From Desulfobulbus propionicus (GTDB lineage Bacteria; Desulfobacterota; Desulfobulbia; Desulfobulbales; Desulfobulbaceae), in the NCBI GenBank assembly GCA_002748755.1, contig PDTD01000017.1, positions 36,747-100,746 on the forward strand: a stretch of DNA of 64,000 nt, in the 5' to 3' direction. Position numbers and translations under genes: made by a program. This document shows positions 26,755 to 36,124 of this stretch, piece by piece; positions within the stretch are counted from its first letter, which is position 1, and every line of letters begins with the position of its first letter. Under the pieces are notes generated by a model. That model ran no database searches, had not been told where the DNA came from, and saw only the letters and a program-made list of their open reading frames with translations.

Positions 26755-27084
26755 ATGGCAAGTGATAAAGTATTGCATGTCTCAGATAGTGAATTCGACA
26801 CAACAGTTCTAAAGAATGATCTTCCCTGCCTGGTAGACTTCTGGGCTCCATGGTGTGGTCCATGCAAAGCTATCGGGCCTGTTATTGATGAGCTTGCGGA
26901 CGAGTTTGCTGGAAAAGTCAACATAGCTAAAATGAATGTTGACGACAATCCTGCCACTCCAGGAAAATTTGGTATTCGAGCAATTCCCACCCTCATTCTG
27001 TTCAAAGGCGGCGAGGTTGTTGACCAGATAACCGGTGCAGTAGGTAAAAGCCAATTGCAGGACCTGATCAACAAGGCGGTCTAA
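26755..27084 (+). CDS. trxA: Thioredoxin
   Basis: 109 residues, canonical single-domain cytosolic thioredoxin. The active site W-A-P-W-C-G-P-C-K is intact, the cis-proline loop is I-P-T-L, and the second half ends with the usual helix. AAGGAG lies eight bases before the ATG. It reduces disulfides with electrons from thioredoxin reductase. Monocistronic. Confidence 0.96.
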   Translation: MASDKVLHVSDSEFDTTVLKNDLPCLVDFWAPWCGPCKAIGPVIDELADEFAGKVNIAKMNVDDNPATPGKFGIRAIPTLILFKGGEVVDQITGAVGKSQLQDLINKAV

Positions 27085-27410
27085 AACAGAATGGTTGGCC
27101 GAAAATGGCATTCGGGGTCTGCGTTTACTGGGTCCTTTTTAGGCAGTCACAGGCTCCGATATACTGTGCTACAGTGCAATGGACAGAACGGTCAGCGCTG
27201 ACCCAAAGCCACAAGGCCATATCGGGACGAACCCGCAACAAGGAAAAAGATTCTGTGCATTCCAAGCGTTGCTGATGAAAACCAAAAGAGTTCTTTTCCC
27301 CCGCTACATCTGTCTTCCATACCATAGAACCATAATTTCCCCCTTTCTCCCCCTTCCCAACCAAAGAATTTTATTCACCCCAATACATGAATTACTGAGA
27401 AGAAGATCCC
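27085..27410. other. Intergenic region between trxA and bamD
   Basis: No gene seen. CCGAA/TTCGG forms a small hairpin shortly after trxA. A perfect 14-base palindrome, GGTCAGCGCTGACC, lies at 27190-27203 and could be a regulator site for bamD. Confidence 0.5.
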
Positions 27411-28184
27411 ATGCATCATCCTGACCGAGTACCGTTGTCCTCCATCGTTCTCCTACTCTTGTTCTGCCTCCTCCTGCTACCCCTTTCTGGATGCTCTGTC
27501 TTTCAGGGTATGTTTGACAGGGTTACCTTTGGTGAAGAGGAAGAGATAGCAGGCAATGCACCGGAAACACTGATCACTGAAGGGATGGATGCCTATGGTG
27601 TTGGGGACTACTCGAAGGCCATACGTGCGTTTGACAAGATTCTCGATGAGCATCCTTTCAGTCAGCAAGCCATGCTTGCCGAGCTGAAGTCGGCAGACGC
27701 CTCCTACTATAGCCACGCATACCTGGAGGCTAAACTTCGTTATCAACAATTTGAGGAACGACACCCGACCAACGAGGCCACACCCTATGTCCTCTTTCAA
27801 ATCGGCATGTGCGACTTCCAAAGAATTGATCGCATAGACCGTGATGTCTCAGGAACGGAAGAAGCCATCAAATCCTTTTCCAGGCTGCTGAGATCTTTTC
27901 CTGATTCTCCTTATACCAACGAGGCCAGGGCCAGAATTGCCGCAGCCAAGGACTTCCTGGTCAATCACGAATATTTCGTAGCTGTTTTTTATGTACGCAC
28001 TCAAGAGTACGAGCAAGCCAAATATCGACTCAAATATCTCCTGGCCAGGTATCCGCACTCCACCCTCGCACCAAAAGCATCAGCCCTCCTACAAAGGCTT
28101 GAAGACAATGATCCACCCCGATGGGGACTTCAAAAATGGGTGCCAGATTTTATCATGCCGACCAAAACCACTGCTGACAAGTAG
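27411..28184 (+). CDS. bamD: Outer membrane protein assembly lipoprotein BamD
   Basis: 257 residues. Signal peptide with lipobox L-S-G-C (Cys ~28), then tetratricopeptide repeats (Y-G-V-G-D-Y-S-K-A-I-R-A-F; P-Y-V-L-F-Q-I-G; Y-E-Q-A-K-Y-R-L-K-Y-L). BamD is part of the BAM complex on the periplasmic face of the outer membrane. Slightly longer than typical but same layout. Monocistronic, followed 113 bases later by repeat copy F. Confidence 0.9.
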   Translation: MHHPDRVPLSSIVLLLLFCLLLLPLSGCSVFQGMFDRVTFGEEEEIAGNAPETLITEGMDAYGVGDYSKAIRAFDKILDEHPFSQQAMLAELKSADASYYSHAYLEAKLRYQQFEERHPTNEATPYVLFQIGMCDFQRIDRIDRDVSGTEEAIKSFSRLLRSFPDSPYTNEARARIAAAKDFLVNHEYFVAVFYVRTQEYEQAKYRLKYLLARYPHSTLAPKASALLQRLEDNDPPRWGLQKWVPDFIMPTKTTADK

Positions 28185-28296
28185 AACAACCGTTCACCCG
28201 GCCAGGCATTCTCATACCCTTTCTGTCAAATCTTCAGGAAAAATCCTGGCGAAATGTATACGGCGGCACCAAACGCGACTGATTCTGGCGCTGCCC

Positions 28297-28520
28297 TACC
28301 CGGATTTCTCATCAGCTCAGTTGGTGCCAAATTCGGTAGATTGTGGTACCTCATTCTACTTGGGTATATGTGTTGCCAAAATGCTGCCGAAAATGGTGCC
28401 GCCTGGGCTGAGCGCTGGTAAACATTTTACCAAAATTTGAGTCTGTTCACGGTCATCACATACATCTCTTTTTATTTTTTTCTCAAATGAGAAAAATTAT
28501 TCATGAGCTATCCGTCGCTA
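28297..28520 (+). repeat. MITE-like dispersed repeat, copy F (224 bp)
   Basis: It starts TACCCGGATTTCTCATCAGC and ends with the weak CCGTCGCTA terminus. The interior (CTACTTGGGTATATGTGTTG, CCAAAATGCTGCCGAAAATG) is close to copies A, C and G. It lies between the end of bamD and the end of the P-loop kinase gene. Confidence 0.85.
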
Positions 28521-28575
28521 ACCCGATGAAGGGACTGAGCTGAAACAGCCTTGGGGATCGAGAAACACAGACAGG

Positions 28576-29199
28576 TCAGCCCGATTTGGTACAGACAGAA
28601 CGCTGCTGAGCCTTTACATATTCCTGAATCCGCTGATCCAGTTTCCTCAACAAAGGCTCAACCTCCCCACTGGTTGCAAAACATATACAATCTTCTTCCT
28701 GGTCTGGAAGCTCAAAAGTCTGCTTCTGGTGCTGATAGATCTCCCACCTGCCATCAGAGACGGCTGAGTCATCATGGGAACGCATCTCCAGACGGCGTCT
28801 TGTTTCTTCTTCTGTGCAGAAACAATAAATAAACAAAACTGCAACCTCCATCTCACGGCCTCTGGCGCGCACACATTCACGCTGCGTACGCTTGGCATAC
28901 GATCCGTCAAGAAGAACAAGCGAGCTGCCTGCGGCAAAGGCATCTTCCGCCTGATCCAACAATTGTTGATAGGTTCTTTCCGTCAACTCAGGCGAATAAA
29001 TACCCTGATCTATTTTATCAGGGCGCCTCCGGGTCGGCTCAATCCCTGCAAGCCTTTTACGAACCCGGTCCGTATTGATATGCATGCCGTTGCTGCGCTC
29101 TGCATAAGCCTCAGCAAGGGTTGATTTGCCTCCGGCGGTCAGGCCCATAAAAACAAGCAGAACCTTCCCCCAAAGGACGCCATTCGGCTGCCTGCTCAT
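28576..29199 (-). CDS. P-loop kinase-like ATPase, second half of an APH/kinase pair
   Basis: About 207 residues. Walker A G-L-T-A-G-G-K-S-T-L near residue 20, D-T-D-like N-T-D-R-V-R-K, and a kinase-type L-D-G-S-Y segment. In many bacteria this P-loop domain is fused to the C-terminus of an APH-type phosphotransferase (~520 residues). Here it begins four bases after the stop of that gene, in the +1 frame. It could be a natural gene split, a sequencing or evolutionary frameshift, or a programmed shift (see findings). Substrate unknown. Confidence 0.75.
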   Translation of the reverse strand: MSRQPNGVLWGKVLLVFMGLTAGGKSTLAEAYAERSNGMHINTDRVRKRLAGIEPTRRRPDKIDQGIYSPELTERTYQQLLDQAEDAFAAGSSLVLLDGSYAKRTQRECVRARGREMEVAVLFIYCFCTEEETRRRLEMRSHDDSAVSDGRWEIYQHQKQTFELPDQEEDCICFATSGEVEPLLRKLDQRIQEYVKAQQRSVCTKSG

Positions 29200-29203
29200 A
29201 CAG

Positions 29204-30211
29204 TCACCCTTTGGCATACCCGTAGGCCAAAGAAAAATACCGGGCGGCATTGGCCAGGCAGTCCTGACGGACCTCTTCGGAGACATGGGGATCAGCCGCT
29301 GTGAAAAGGCCAATTTTCCCGCGAACATAGGCTCGATAGCACTTATAGAAATCCAGGAGGTCATAAACCCCCGGATCTGCGATCCGGGTGACAAACTGCT
29401 CTATACAATACTTCGAGAGTTCCTCTAACCCGTGAAAATCCAAATCCATAGCCAAGAAAGCGATATCACAGGCAATATCGCTATACCGAAAACGATCGTT
29501 AAACTCTATGCAATCATATATATACACTTTCTCCGCCAGGCAGATATTGGCCGAGTACAGGTCTCCGTGGCAGTCACGGATGCGCCCCTCCTGTATCCTC
29601 TGCTCGAAGAGTTCCGTCTGTGCCAGAAACGATTTGGCATAGGCCGCAATCTCACGGTATTGGTTCTCAGCAAGAGCCCCCTGACCAACAAAGGTCCTGG
29701 TCTGGTCAAAATTCTCCAGCACATTGTCCCCAACGCTGTCAGATGTGCCAAAAGCAGCAATATTTTTCCCTCCCTGGGCACCCCTGTAAAAAGGAACCAG
29801 GACATCGACAATCTGGTCTATGTGGCCGCGATTCAAGTCACCCCGAGCGATAACATTGCCCATCATCATCTCTTCTGGCATCCGCCGCATGCGGACCCCA
29901 AACTCAACGGCATTGTCACCTGTATCAAAAAAATAGTGCCCTCCCTTTTGCCCCACCATAATCAAATCCAGATATATCTCGGGACATAGCCGTGCGTTGA
30001 GTTCCAACTCCCTCTTGCAGTTGGTCTTTCTTTTTTCTAGGGTCGAAAAATCAAGGAAACCAAAATCAACTGGTTTTTTGAACTTATAGACAAACTCCCC
30101 CGCAATCAGGACATAACTGATATGCGTCTGGATCAATTGGACCCGATCAACAGGATGCTCATAAGCATCTGTCTGTAATAGTGCATTGATGTAATCCGGT
30201 AAATCGCTCAT
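29204..30211 (-). CDS. Aminoglycoside-phosphotransferase-like (APH) family protein
   Basis: 335 residues of protein-kinase-like fold. K-F-K-K-P-V is the ATP-binding lysine region, D-C-H-G-D-L-Y-S-A-N-I-C is the Brenner-type catalytic loop (Asp and Asn), and Y-D-C-I-E-F-N-D is the metal-binding Asp. No resistance function is implied; such APH/kinase proteins are widespread and uncharacterised. It ends in G-Y-A-K-G followed by TGA C, with the P-loop domain directly after. Confidence 0.82.
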   Translation of the reverse strand: MSDLPDYINALLQTDAYEHPVDRVQLIQTHISYVLIAGEFVYKFKKPVDFGFLDFSTLEKRKTNCKRELELNARLCPEIYLDLIMVGQKGGHYFFDTGDNAVEFGVRMRRMPEEMMMGNVIARGDLNRGHIDQIVDVLVPFYRGAQGGKNIAAFGTSDSVGDNVLENFDQTRTFVGQGALAENQYREIAAYAKSFLAQTELFEQRIQEGRIRDCHGDLYSANICLAEKVYIYDCIEFNDRFRYSDIACDIAFLAMDLDFHGLEELSKYCIEQFVTRIADPGVYDLLDFYKCYRAYVRGKIGLFTAADPHVSEEVRQDCLANAARYFSLAYGYAKG

Positions 30212-30336
30212 TGGTATTCGCCCTTAACTTGTAGTGTACCCGCAGCCGTCCTGCAGGCGGTGTTGAAGATGTTAAAAATACGATGTATCTTGCACATTAT
30301 CCATGGATTTTTGAAAAAATATACTTACGGTACACC

Positions 30337-30554
30337 TAGCCCGTCTTTCTCATCAGATCAGGTGGTGGCAGTTTTTGGTAACTCATTCTATTTGGGTATA
30401 TGTGGGGCCAAAATACTGCCAAAAATAGTACCGCCTGGACTGAGCATTGGTGAACAGTTTGTCGAAATTTGAGACGATTCACGGACAGCACATCCATCTG
30501 TTTTTGTCTCTTTTTTCTCAAATGAGACAAAAGAATCATGAGCAATCCGGGCCA
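30337..30554 (+). repeat. MITE-like dispersed repeat, copy G (218 bp)
   Basis: It starts TAGCCCGTCTTTCTCATC and ends AATCCGGGCCA. The TTTTGTCTC...GAGACAAAA internal hairpin is perfect. The 724 bases between the APH gene and larB hold this element and otherwise only an open but unlikely 5' extension of larB. Confidence 0.9.
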
Positions 30555-30935
30555 GGTACATGAGTAGACCATGTTGCCCCCTGATTATTGAGAGCCCTGC
30601 ATCCATGGCAGTTCGGTACAAAGAATCTCTTATACACCAGGAGAGCAAAACCTGCATTATTCACCAGGGACCTGAGTCGAAGAACGCTTAAAAACTATGC
30701 AGATACACAAGGTGGTACTCGATTTAATCATCCAAACAGTCTAGCAGCATCCTACCAAGAGAGCAAAGGTCTGTTTCACAATGCCTGGCAGGACGATTGG
30801 GTGCGCCTGCATACTGTGCAGTATTTCATTGCTTCTATTGTAAAACTATTTGGTTCAAGAAACCAACCCTTGGACTACATTGTTCAACACGTTTTTCCCC
30901 GGTCCAGGAAAGATACACCTTCTCCCCTATTACGT

Positions 30936-31694
30936 ATGAACCACGAACAACTCACACGCCTGCTTACAGAGCTACGCGCTGGTCGACTCAGTCAAGAGGA
31001 AGCCATAGAGAAACTCCGCCGCCTGCCAGTGGAATCATTTCCCGAGGCGCAGTTGGATCTCCATCGTTCACTGCGCACGGGTATTCCCGAAGTCATTTTT
31101 GGCGAATATAAATCTGCGGAACAGATACAGGCAATCATTGAACGGTTGTATGCCTCTCAAACAGTCATACTTGCCACCCGGGTGCGAGCGGAGCATGGAG
31201 AAAAGATCCATGCTGCACTGGACTACCTGGACTACCATCGCGAGGCACGTATTTTGGCAGGCAACAAAGAGTACGCTCCCAAAATCACTGTTCGTGGAGA
31301 AGTCGTGCTCGTAACCGCTGGTTCTTCAGACTTCCCGGTTGCAGAAGAGGCACGCCTGACCTTAGAATTGTTCGGGCATCCGACACGCCTGGTGTATGAC
31401 TCAGGGGTTGCAGCGCTCCACCGCATTCTCGGCCAGACCAAAACACTGCAACAAGCTGCGGTGGTCATAGTCATTGCCGGCATGGAAGGGGCACTGCCCT
31501 CGGTTGTCGCTGGTCTGACCGACGCCCCGGTTATCGGCGTGCCTACCAGTGTGGGCTACGGTGCCGGGGCTGGGGGGTACTCCGCTTTGCTCGGTATGCT
31601 CAACAGTTGCTCCCCGGGTTTATCCGTCGTCAATATCGACAACGGTTTTGGTGCGGCCTGCATGGCCGCTGCGATCAACCGCATCCGTCCATAG
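30936..31694 (+). CDS. larB: Nickel-pincer cofactor biosynthesis protein LarB
   Basis: 252 residues from the ATG at 30936, which matches LarB length; a further 116 in-frame codons upstream look non-coding. The C-terminal PurE-like domain has T-A-G-S-S-D-F-P-V-A-E-E-A near residues 130-142 and G-V-P-T-S-V-G-Y-G near 200-208. LarB carboxylates and hydrolyses nicotinic acid adenine dinucleotide to start pincer cofactor synthesis. larC and larE are not in the window, and the enzyme that uses the cofactor is unknown. Confidence 0.9.
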   Translation: MNHEQLTRLLTELRAGRLSQEEAIEKLRRLPVESFPEAQLDLHRSLRTGIPEVIFGEYKSAEQIQAIIERLYASQTVILATRVRAEHGEKIHAALDYLDYHREARILAGNKEYAPKITVRGEVVLVTAGSSDFPVAEEARLTLELFGHPTRLVYDSGVAALHRILGQTKTLQQAAVVIVIAGMEGALPSVVAGLTDAPVIGVPTSVGYGAGAGGYSALLGMLNSCSPGLSVVNIDNGFGAACMAAAINRIRP

Positions 31695-31708
31695 ACGACC
31701 TCAACCTG

Positions 31709-31900
31709 TAGCCCGAATTTCTCATAAATATTTTTAAGATGCTGAAAAATAACTTCAAGCCAATTCCTTCAAAATATGTCCCAAAGCACAGCTCAGACGA
31801 CATCATCTGCAATAGTATTTCAACAGCAAAAAGCGATCACTCTATGCACGGGAAAAAAACTTTGAATCTGGCACCGTCTGAACTGATGAGAAATCCGGGA
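31709..31900 (-). repeat. MITE-like dispersed repeat, copy H (divergent interior)
   Basis: It is bounded by TAGCCCGAATTTCTCAT and ATGAGAAATCCGGGA. The right end read on the minus strand gives the standard left end, including CATCAGTTCAGACGGTGCC. The interior is diverged and shared with copy I (CAGCAAAAAG...). It begins 15 bases after the larB stop codon and lies upstream of secDF. Confidence 0.75.
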
Positions 31901-32097
31901 CGGCCGTTTGAAGGACTCCGGTCTCAACCATAACGGCTGCTCACCAACATCACTCGAACAGATCCCCTGACACTCCATTTTCCGAAAAACACAATCTCCC
32001 CATTGCATGATACAGAGTATCGTCGTATAATCGATGGGTTTGTGGTTAACTTCATGTAGAGTGCACATTCTGTAAACAGCAACCAAGGCTACCTCCA

Positions 32098-34662
32098 ATG
32101 AATACTTCTTTGAAATTGAAAATAGGCATGCTCGTTGTGCTGGTCCTGTTTTCGGTTATGACCCTTGTTCCATCCTTTTATAATGAGGCTCCCGGCTGGT
32201 GGAAAAAATATCTGGCCCCTGAAGGTTTGAAACTCGGCTTAGATCTCCAAGGTGGGCTGCACCTTGTTTTACAGGTGGATTTAGAAAAAGCCGTTGAGAA
32301 CTCATTGGACCTGGCAGCCGAAGACCTCAAGGAAGTACTTGCCGAGAAAAAAATCACTGCAGTGCGCCTGCAGTCAGATCATCGTGACAGGGTTATTTTT
32401 ACCTTGCCGAGCACCAGTGCCGTGGAGACCGTGCGCGAGGTCTTAGGCTCAGATTTTCCCGACCTTTCGTCCACGCTGCAAGCAGAAGAAGGGACATTTC
32501 CCCGGGTCACCCTGCAACTAACCCCGGAACAGATCGAACATATCAAAAAAAATGCAGTTACCCAGTCCCTGGAAATTATCCGGAACAGGGTAGATCAGTT
32601 CGGGGTTGCTGAGCCGGTCATCGTGCGTCAGGGAGAAAACGAAATAGTCGTCCAACTGCCAGGTGAAAAAAATCCTGATCGTGCCGAGAGCCTAATCGGC
32701 AGAACTGCGCAGCTTGAATTCAAGCTGGTTGTAGACAATCAGGCAATCAACCTCAGTCAATTGATCAACGACGCCATACTGGCCGGAAAGTGGAAAGATG
32801 GCGAGGAACTGGAAAAATTAAACCTCGCCCTGCAAAGCCAACTCCCGCAGGGCACGACCATCTATTTCGAAAAAGAAATCGATCCCCAGACTAAACAAAC
32901 CAAAAAAATCCCTCTGCTTATTGAAGACCAGGTATTGATGACCGGCGCAATGGTAAAACAGGCCCACGCTCGGGTGGGTGGCACCTTTAACCAGCCCTAT
33001 GTCAGCCTTGATCTCACAGGAAGAGGCCGTACGATCTTTTCCCATATCACGGAGAAAAACGTCAATCGCAGATTGGCTATTATACTGGACGGTGTCGTAC
33101 GCTCGGCGCCAAATATCAACGAGCCCATCTATGGGGGTAGCGCCCAAATTTCAGGCCGCTTCACCCATGAAGAGGCCACTGACCTCGCCATTGTTCTTCG
33201 TGCCGGGGCCTTGCCCACAGACGTCAAGACTTTACAGAAACTCAGCGTCGGCGCCAGCCTTGGGCAGGATTCCATCGACAAGGGACTGCTCTCCGGGCTC
33301 TACGGCACGCTAATGGTGCTGGTTTTTATGATACTGTATTATCGACTGTCCGGTATGATCGCTAACCTGGCACTGGCCCTGAACATTCTTTTCCTTTTTG
33401 TCGGTCTGGCCATGCTCAGCGCCACCCTGACCTTGCCCGGGATAGCAGGTATTATCCTCTCCATTGGTATGGCCGTGGATGCCAATGTCCTTATTTTTGA
33501 GCGTATGCGGGAAGAATTCTCTCTGGGTAAGTCGATAAAATCAGGAATTGACTCCGGTTTCAGCAAGGCGTTCTGGAGTATCGTCGACTCCCAGGTGACC
33601 ACCCTTATTACGGCCCTGGCTCTGTTCCTCTTTGGTACCGGCCCTATCAAAGGGTTTGCCGTTACCCTTTCTCTGGGTATCATTTTCAACCTTTTTGCCG
33701 TACTCTTTTGCAGCCGACTGGTATTTGATAGCCTTTTTACTGTCGTCAGGATGAAAAAACTGACCTTCATGCGCCTGATCAAAAATCCCTCTTTCAACTT
33801 CATGCAAGCGCGTACATTTGCATTTACAGTGTCCTCCGTACTGGTGGTCTTGGGTCTAGTCGCCTTTATCCAGATCATCAGAGGGCAAGCGAATCTTGGA
33901 GTGGACTTTAGCGGCGGTTCTCTCCTTCAATACAAGGCGCAAACGCCATTTAAGCTTGCGGATATTCGGGCTTCATTCGGAGATAACGGCTACCCCAATA
34001 TAGAACTTCAGGAAGTGACCGGTGAGAATCGGCTAATCGTCAAGCTAAAAAAACAGAAAGAGAGTGTCGGGCATCTCGGGGATGCGCTCACTACCATCCT
34101 GGTAGAACATTTCCCTGAGAACAATTTTGTCCTGGAGAGTCAATCCGAAATCGGCTCTTCCATTTCCGAGGTGCTGCGCAACAAGGCAATCCAGGCCATC
34201 GCCATCTCTCTTTTAGGCGTTCTCTGTTACCTGGCCATGCGTTTTGACCTCTCCTTCGGTCTGGCTGCCGCTGCCGCTACTTTTCATGATGTCCTTGCGG
34301 TTCTCGGTATCTGCTGGCTGATCAAGATGGAAATCACCCTGTTAATTATCACAGCACTTCTGACCCTGGCCGGATACTCGCTGAATGATTCGGTGGTTGT
34401 CTTTGATCGGATCCGTGAAAACATGCGTTCTCGCGAGCACCAGGAATTCGAACTCCTGGGGATCATCAATAAAAGTATCAATCAGGTACTTGGCCGTTCG
34501 GTGGTCACTTCTCTGACAACGATCCTGGTCCTGCTATCCCTGTTTCTTTTTGGAGGGGCCGCCATTCACAACTTTTCTCTTGCCCTGCTCATCGGTATTG
34601 TGGTGGGAACGTACTCTTCCATCTTCATAGCCAGCCCGCTGCTCACGCTTAAAACACGATAA
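32098..34662 (+). CDS. secDF: SecD-SecF fusion, protein translocase accessory subunit
   Basis: 854 residues. SecD half ~1-545: an N-terminal membrane helix, then L-G-L-D-L-Q-G-G-L-H-L near residues 42-52, periplasmic P1 domain, and the five-helix block with M-A-V-D-A-N-V-L-I-F-E-R. SecF half ~560-854: V-D-F-S-G-G-S-L-L and L-N-D-S-V-V-V-F-D-R-I-R-E. It pulls exported proteins through SecYEG using the proton gradient. SecD and SecF are separate genes in many bacteria; here they are fused. The next gene starts five bases later. Confidence 0.95.
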   Translation: MNTSLKLKIGMLVVLVLFSVMTLVPSFYNEAPGWWKKYLAPEGLKLGLDLQGGLHLVLQVDLEKAVENSLDLAAEDLKEVLAEKKITAVRLQSDHRDRVIFTLPSTSAVETVREVLGSDFPDLSSTLQAEEGTFPRVTLQLTPEQIEHIKKNAVTQSLEIIRNRVDQFGVAEPVIVRQGENEIVVQLPGEKNPDRAESLIGRTAQLEFKLVVDNQAINLSQLINDAILAGKWKDGEELEKLNLALQSQLPQGTTIYFEKEIDPQTKQTKKIPLLIEDQVLMTGAMVKQAHARVGGTFNQPYVSLDLTGRGRTIFSHITEKNVNRRLAIILDGVVRSAPNINEPIYGGSAQISGRFTHEEATDLAIVLRAGALPTDVKTLQKLSVGASLGQDSIDKGLLSGLYGTLMVLVFMILYYRLSGMIANLALALNILFLFVGLAMLSATLTLPGIAGIILSIGMAVDANVLIFERMREEFSLGKSIKSGIDSGFSKAFWSIVDSQVTTLITALALFLFGTGPIKGFAVTLSLGIIFNLFAVLFCSRLVFDSLFTVVRMKKLTFMRLIKNPSFNFMQARTFAFTVSSVLVVLGLVAFIQIIRGQANLGVDFSGGSLLQYKAQTPFKLADIRASFGDNGYPNIELQEVTGENRLIVKLKKQKESVGHLGDALTTILVEHFPENNFVLESQSEIGSSISEVLRNKAIQAIAISLLGVLCYLAMRFDLSFGLAAAAATFHDVLAVLGICWLIKMEITLLIITALLTLAGYSLNDSVVVFDRIRENMRSREHQEFELLGIINKSINQVLGRSVVTSLTTILVLLSLFLFGGAAIHNFSLALLIGIVVGTYSSIFIASPLLTLKTR

Positions 34663-34666
34663 AAAG

Positions 34667-35407
34667 ATGGCCGCACCCCACGTACCACACTTTGAACCTC
34701 TGGGCGCAGACGAAACATTTTGCTTTAAATGCCACCCTGGTGTTCCCTGCTTCACTGAATGCTGCAGGGAACTGGACTTGGCCTTGACACCGTATGATGC
34801 GCTTCGCCTCAAAAACAGGTTGCAGATGCACTCTGGGCGTTTTCTTGAACAATACGTGATCATTGAGTGGGATCCAAGCCAGATCTTTCCAGTCTGCTAC
34901 CTGAGCATGGTCGACGACGGCAGGGCAAGTTGCGTCTTTGTCGGCAAGCAAGGATGCACGGTGTACACAGATCGCCCGTCAAGCTGTCGTGCCTATCCCA
35001 TGGGAAGAGGAACATGCCAGGGTGTTGATGGCACCCTGGAGGAAAAGTATGTGCTCCTCAGAGAACCCCACTGTCAAGGTTTTGTTGTACAGGAAGAGTA
35101 CGCCCCTTCTTCCTATACCGTTGACCAGGGCCTTGCAGTCTATAATCGTTTCAACGACGCCCTCTTGCCCTTGGTGCAGCACAGGCGAATCAAGGAGGGC
35201 TTTCGGCCTTCCAGAAAACAGCTCGACAACTACATCCTGGCCTTGTACAACCCGGACGCTTTCCGCCAGGAAATGGGAGACAACCACATCGGCTTGCACC
35301 GGCCATTGAGCGCCCTTGAGCTGCAGGCGCTTGCAGGTGATGACGAACAGTTATTGTTGCTCGGAATCCGATGGCTTGTCCAGGAGTTTTTCAACGAGAG
35401 CATCTGA
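34667..35407 (+). CDS. YkgJ family cysteine-cluster protein
   Basis: 246 residues. A Cys-rich N-terminus, C-F-K-C-H-P-G-V-P-C-F-T-E-C-C-R (residues ~22-37), and C-V-F-V-G-K-Q-G-C-x8-R-P-S-S-C-R-A-Y-P match the YkgJ zinc- or iron-binding cluster. Function unknown. It starts five bases after secDF, so it is translationally coupled. Confidence 0.85.
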   Translation: MAAPHVPHFEPLGADETFCFKCHPGVPCFTECCRELDLALTPYDALRLKNRLQMHSGRFLEQYVIIEWDPSQIFPVCYLSMVDDGRASCVFVGKQGCTVYTDRPSSCRAYPMGRGTCQGVDGTLEEKYVLLREPHCQGFVVQEEYAPSSYTVDQGLAVYNRFNDALLPLVQHRRIKEGFRPSRKQLDNYILALYNPDAFRQEMGDNHIGLHRPLSALELQALAGDDEQLLLLGIRWLVQEFFNESI

Positions 35408-35419
35408 GCCGCCGCCACT

Positions 35420-36124
35420 ATGAACGATGAATCCTTTACGCTTGATCTTGCCGCCCGCCTGGATCAAATTCGGTCCGTCAGCCATACGTTCTGTCTTGCG
35501 GAAGGCGGTTCACACGGACCCGATCACAGCGAAAGAGTTTTCACCACCGCCATGCTCCTGGGCCGGGAACTTGGTGCAGACCTTCTTATTCTGGGGACAG
35601 CAGCACTTCTCCATGATATTGGCAGAAAAGAGGAAAGCCTGAGCAAAGGCCGGGTCTGCCACGCCCGAAAAGGAGCCGAACTGGCCCGAAAAATTCTGTC
35701 CGAACACCAGTACACTCCCAGGCAGATACAACAAATCTGCCACTGTATCAGCAGCCACAGATATCGGAAAGGAGTCCCCCCTTCCACCCTGGAAGCACAA
35801 ATACTTTTTGACGCCGATAAGCTGGACTCCATAGGAGCAGTGGGCATTGGTCGGGCATTCCTCTTCGCAGGTCAGATAGGAGCTCGGCTCCATAATCCCG
35901 AACAAGCACCAGAAGAAAGCGCCCCTTATTCAACGGAAGACACCGCCTATAGAGAATTTCAGGTAAAAATGTCCCGCATCCACCATCAGATGATAACGGA
36001 TCTCGGCAAGAAACTGGCTTGGGAACGCCATCAATTCATGGAGACATTTTTCACCCAACTTCATCACGAAATATATGGTGTTGAGCAGGCCATTAAACAA
36101 TTCGGAACGGAAAAAAATGCTTAA
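35420..36124 (+). CDS. HD-domain metal-dependent phosphohydrolase
   Basis: 234 residues. HD superfamily: G-P-D-H-S-E-R near residue 34 gives the first His, L-L-H-D-I-G-R-K near 66 the HD pair, and D-A-D-K-L-D-S the later Asp. Typical substrates are nucleotides or (p)ppGpp-like compounds; not predictable here. It follows the YkgJ gene by 12 bases and overlaps the HAD gene by eight. Confidence 0.85.
   Translation: MNDESFTLDLAARLDQIRSVSHTFCLAEGGSHGPDHSERVFTTAMLLGRELGADLLILGTAALLHDIGRKEESLSKGRVCHARKGAELARKILSEHQYTPRQIQQICHCISSHRYRKGVPPSTLEAQILFDADKLDSIGAVGIGRAFLFAGQIGARLHNPEQAPEESAPYSTEDTAYREFQVKMSRIHHQMITDLGKKLAWERHQFMETFFTQLHHEIYGVEQAIKQFGTEKNA

Noticed and set aside
30588-30935. 116-codon in-frame extension of larB
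   Set aside because: LarB proteins start at the M-N-H-E-Q segment; the extension has no conserved features and begins right after a repeat copy.
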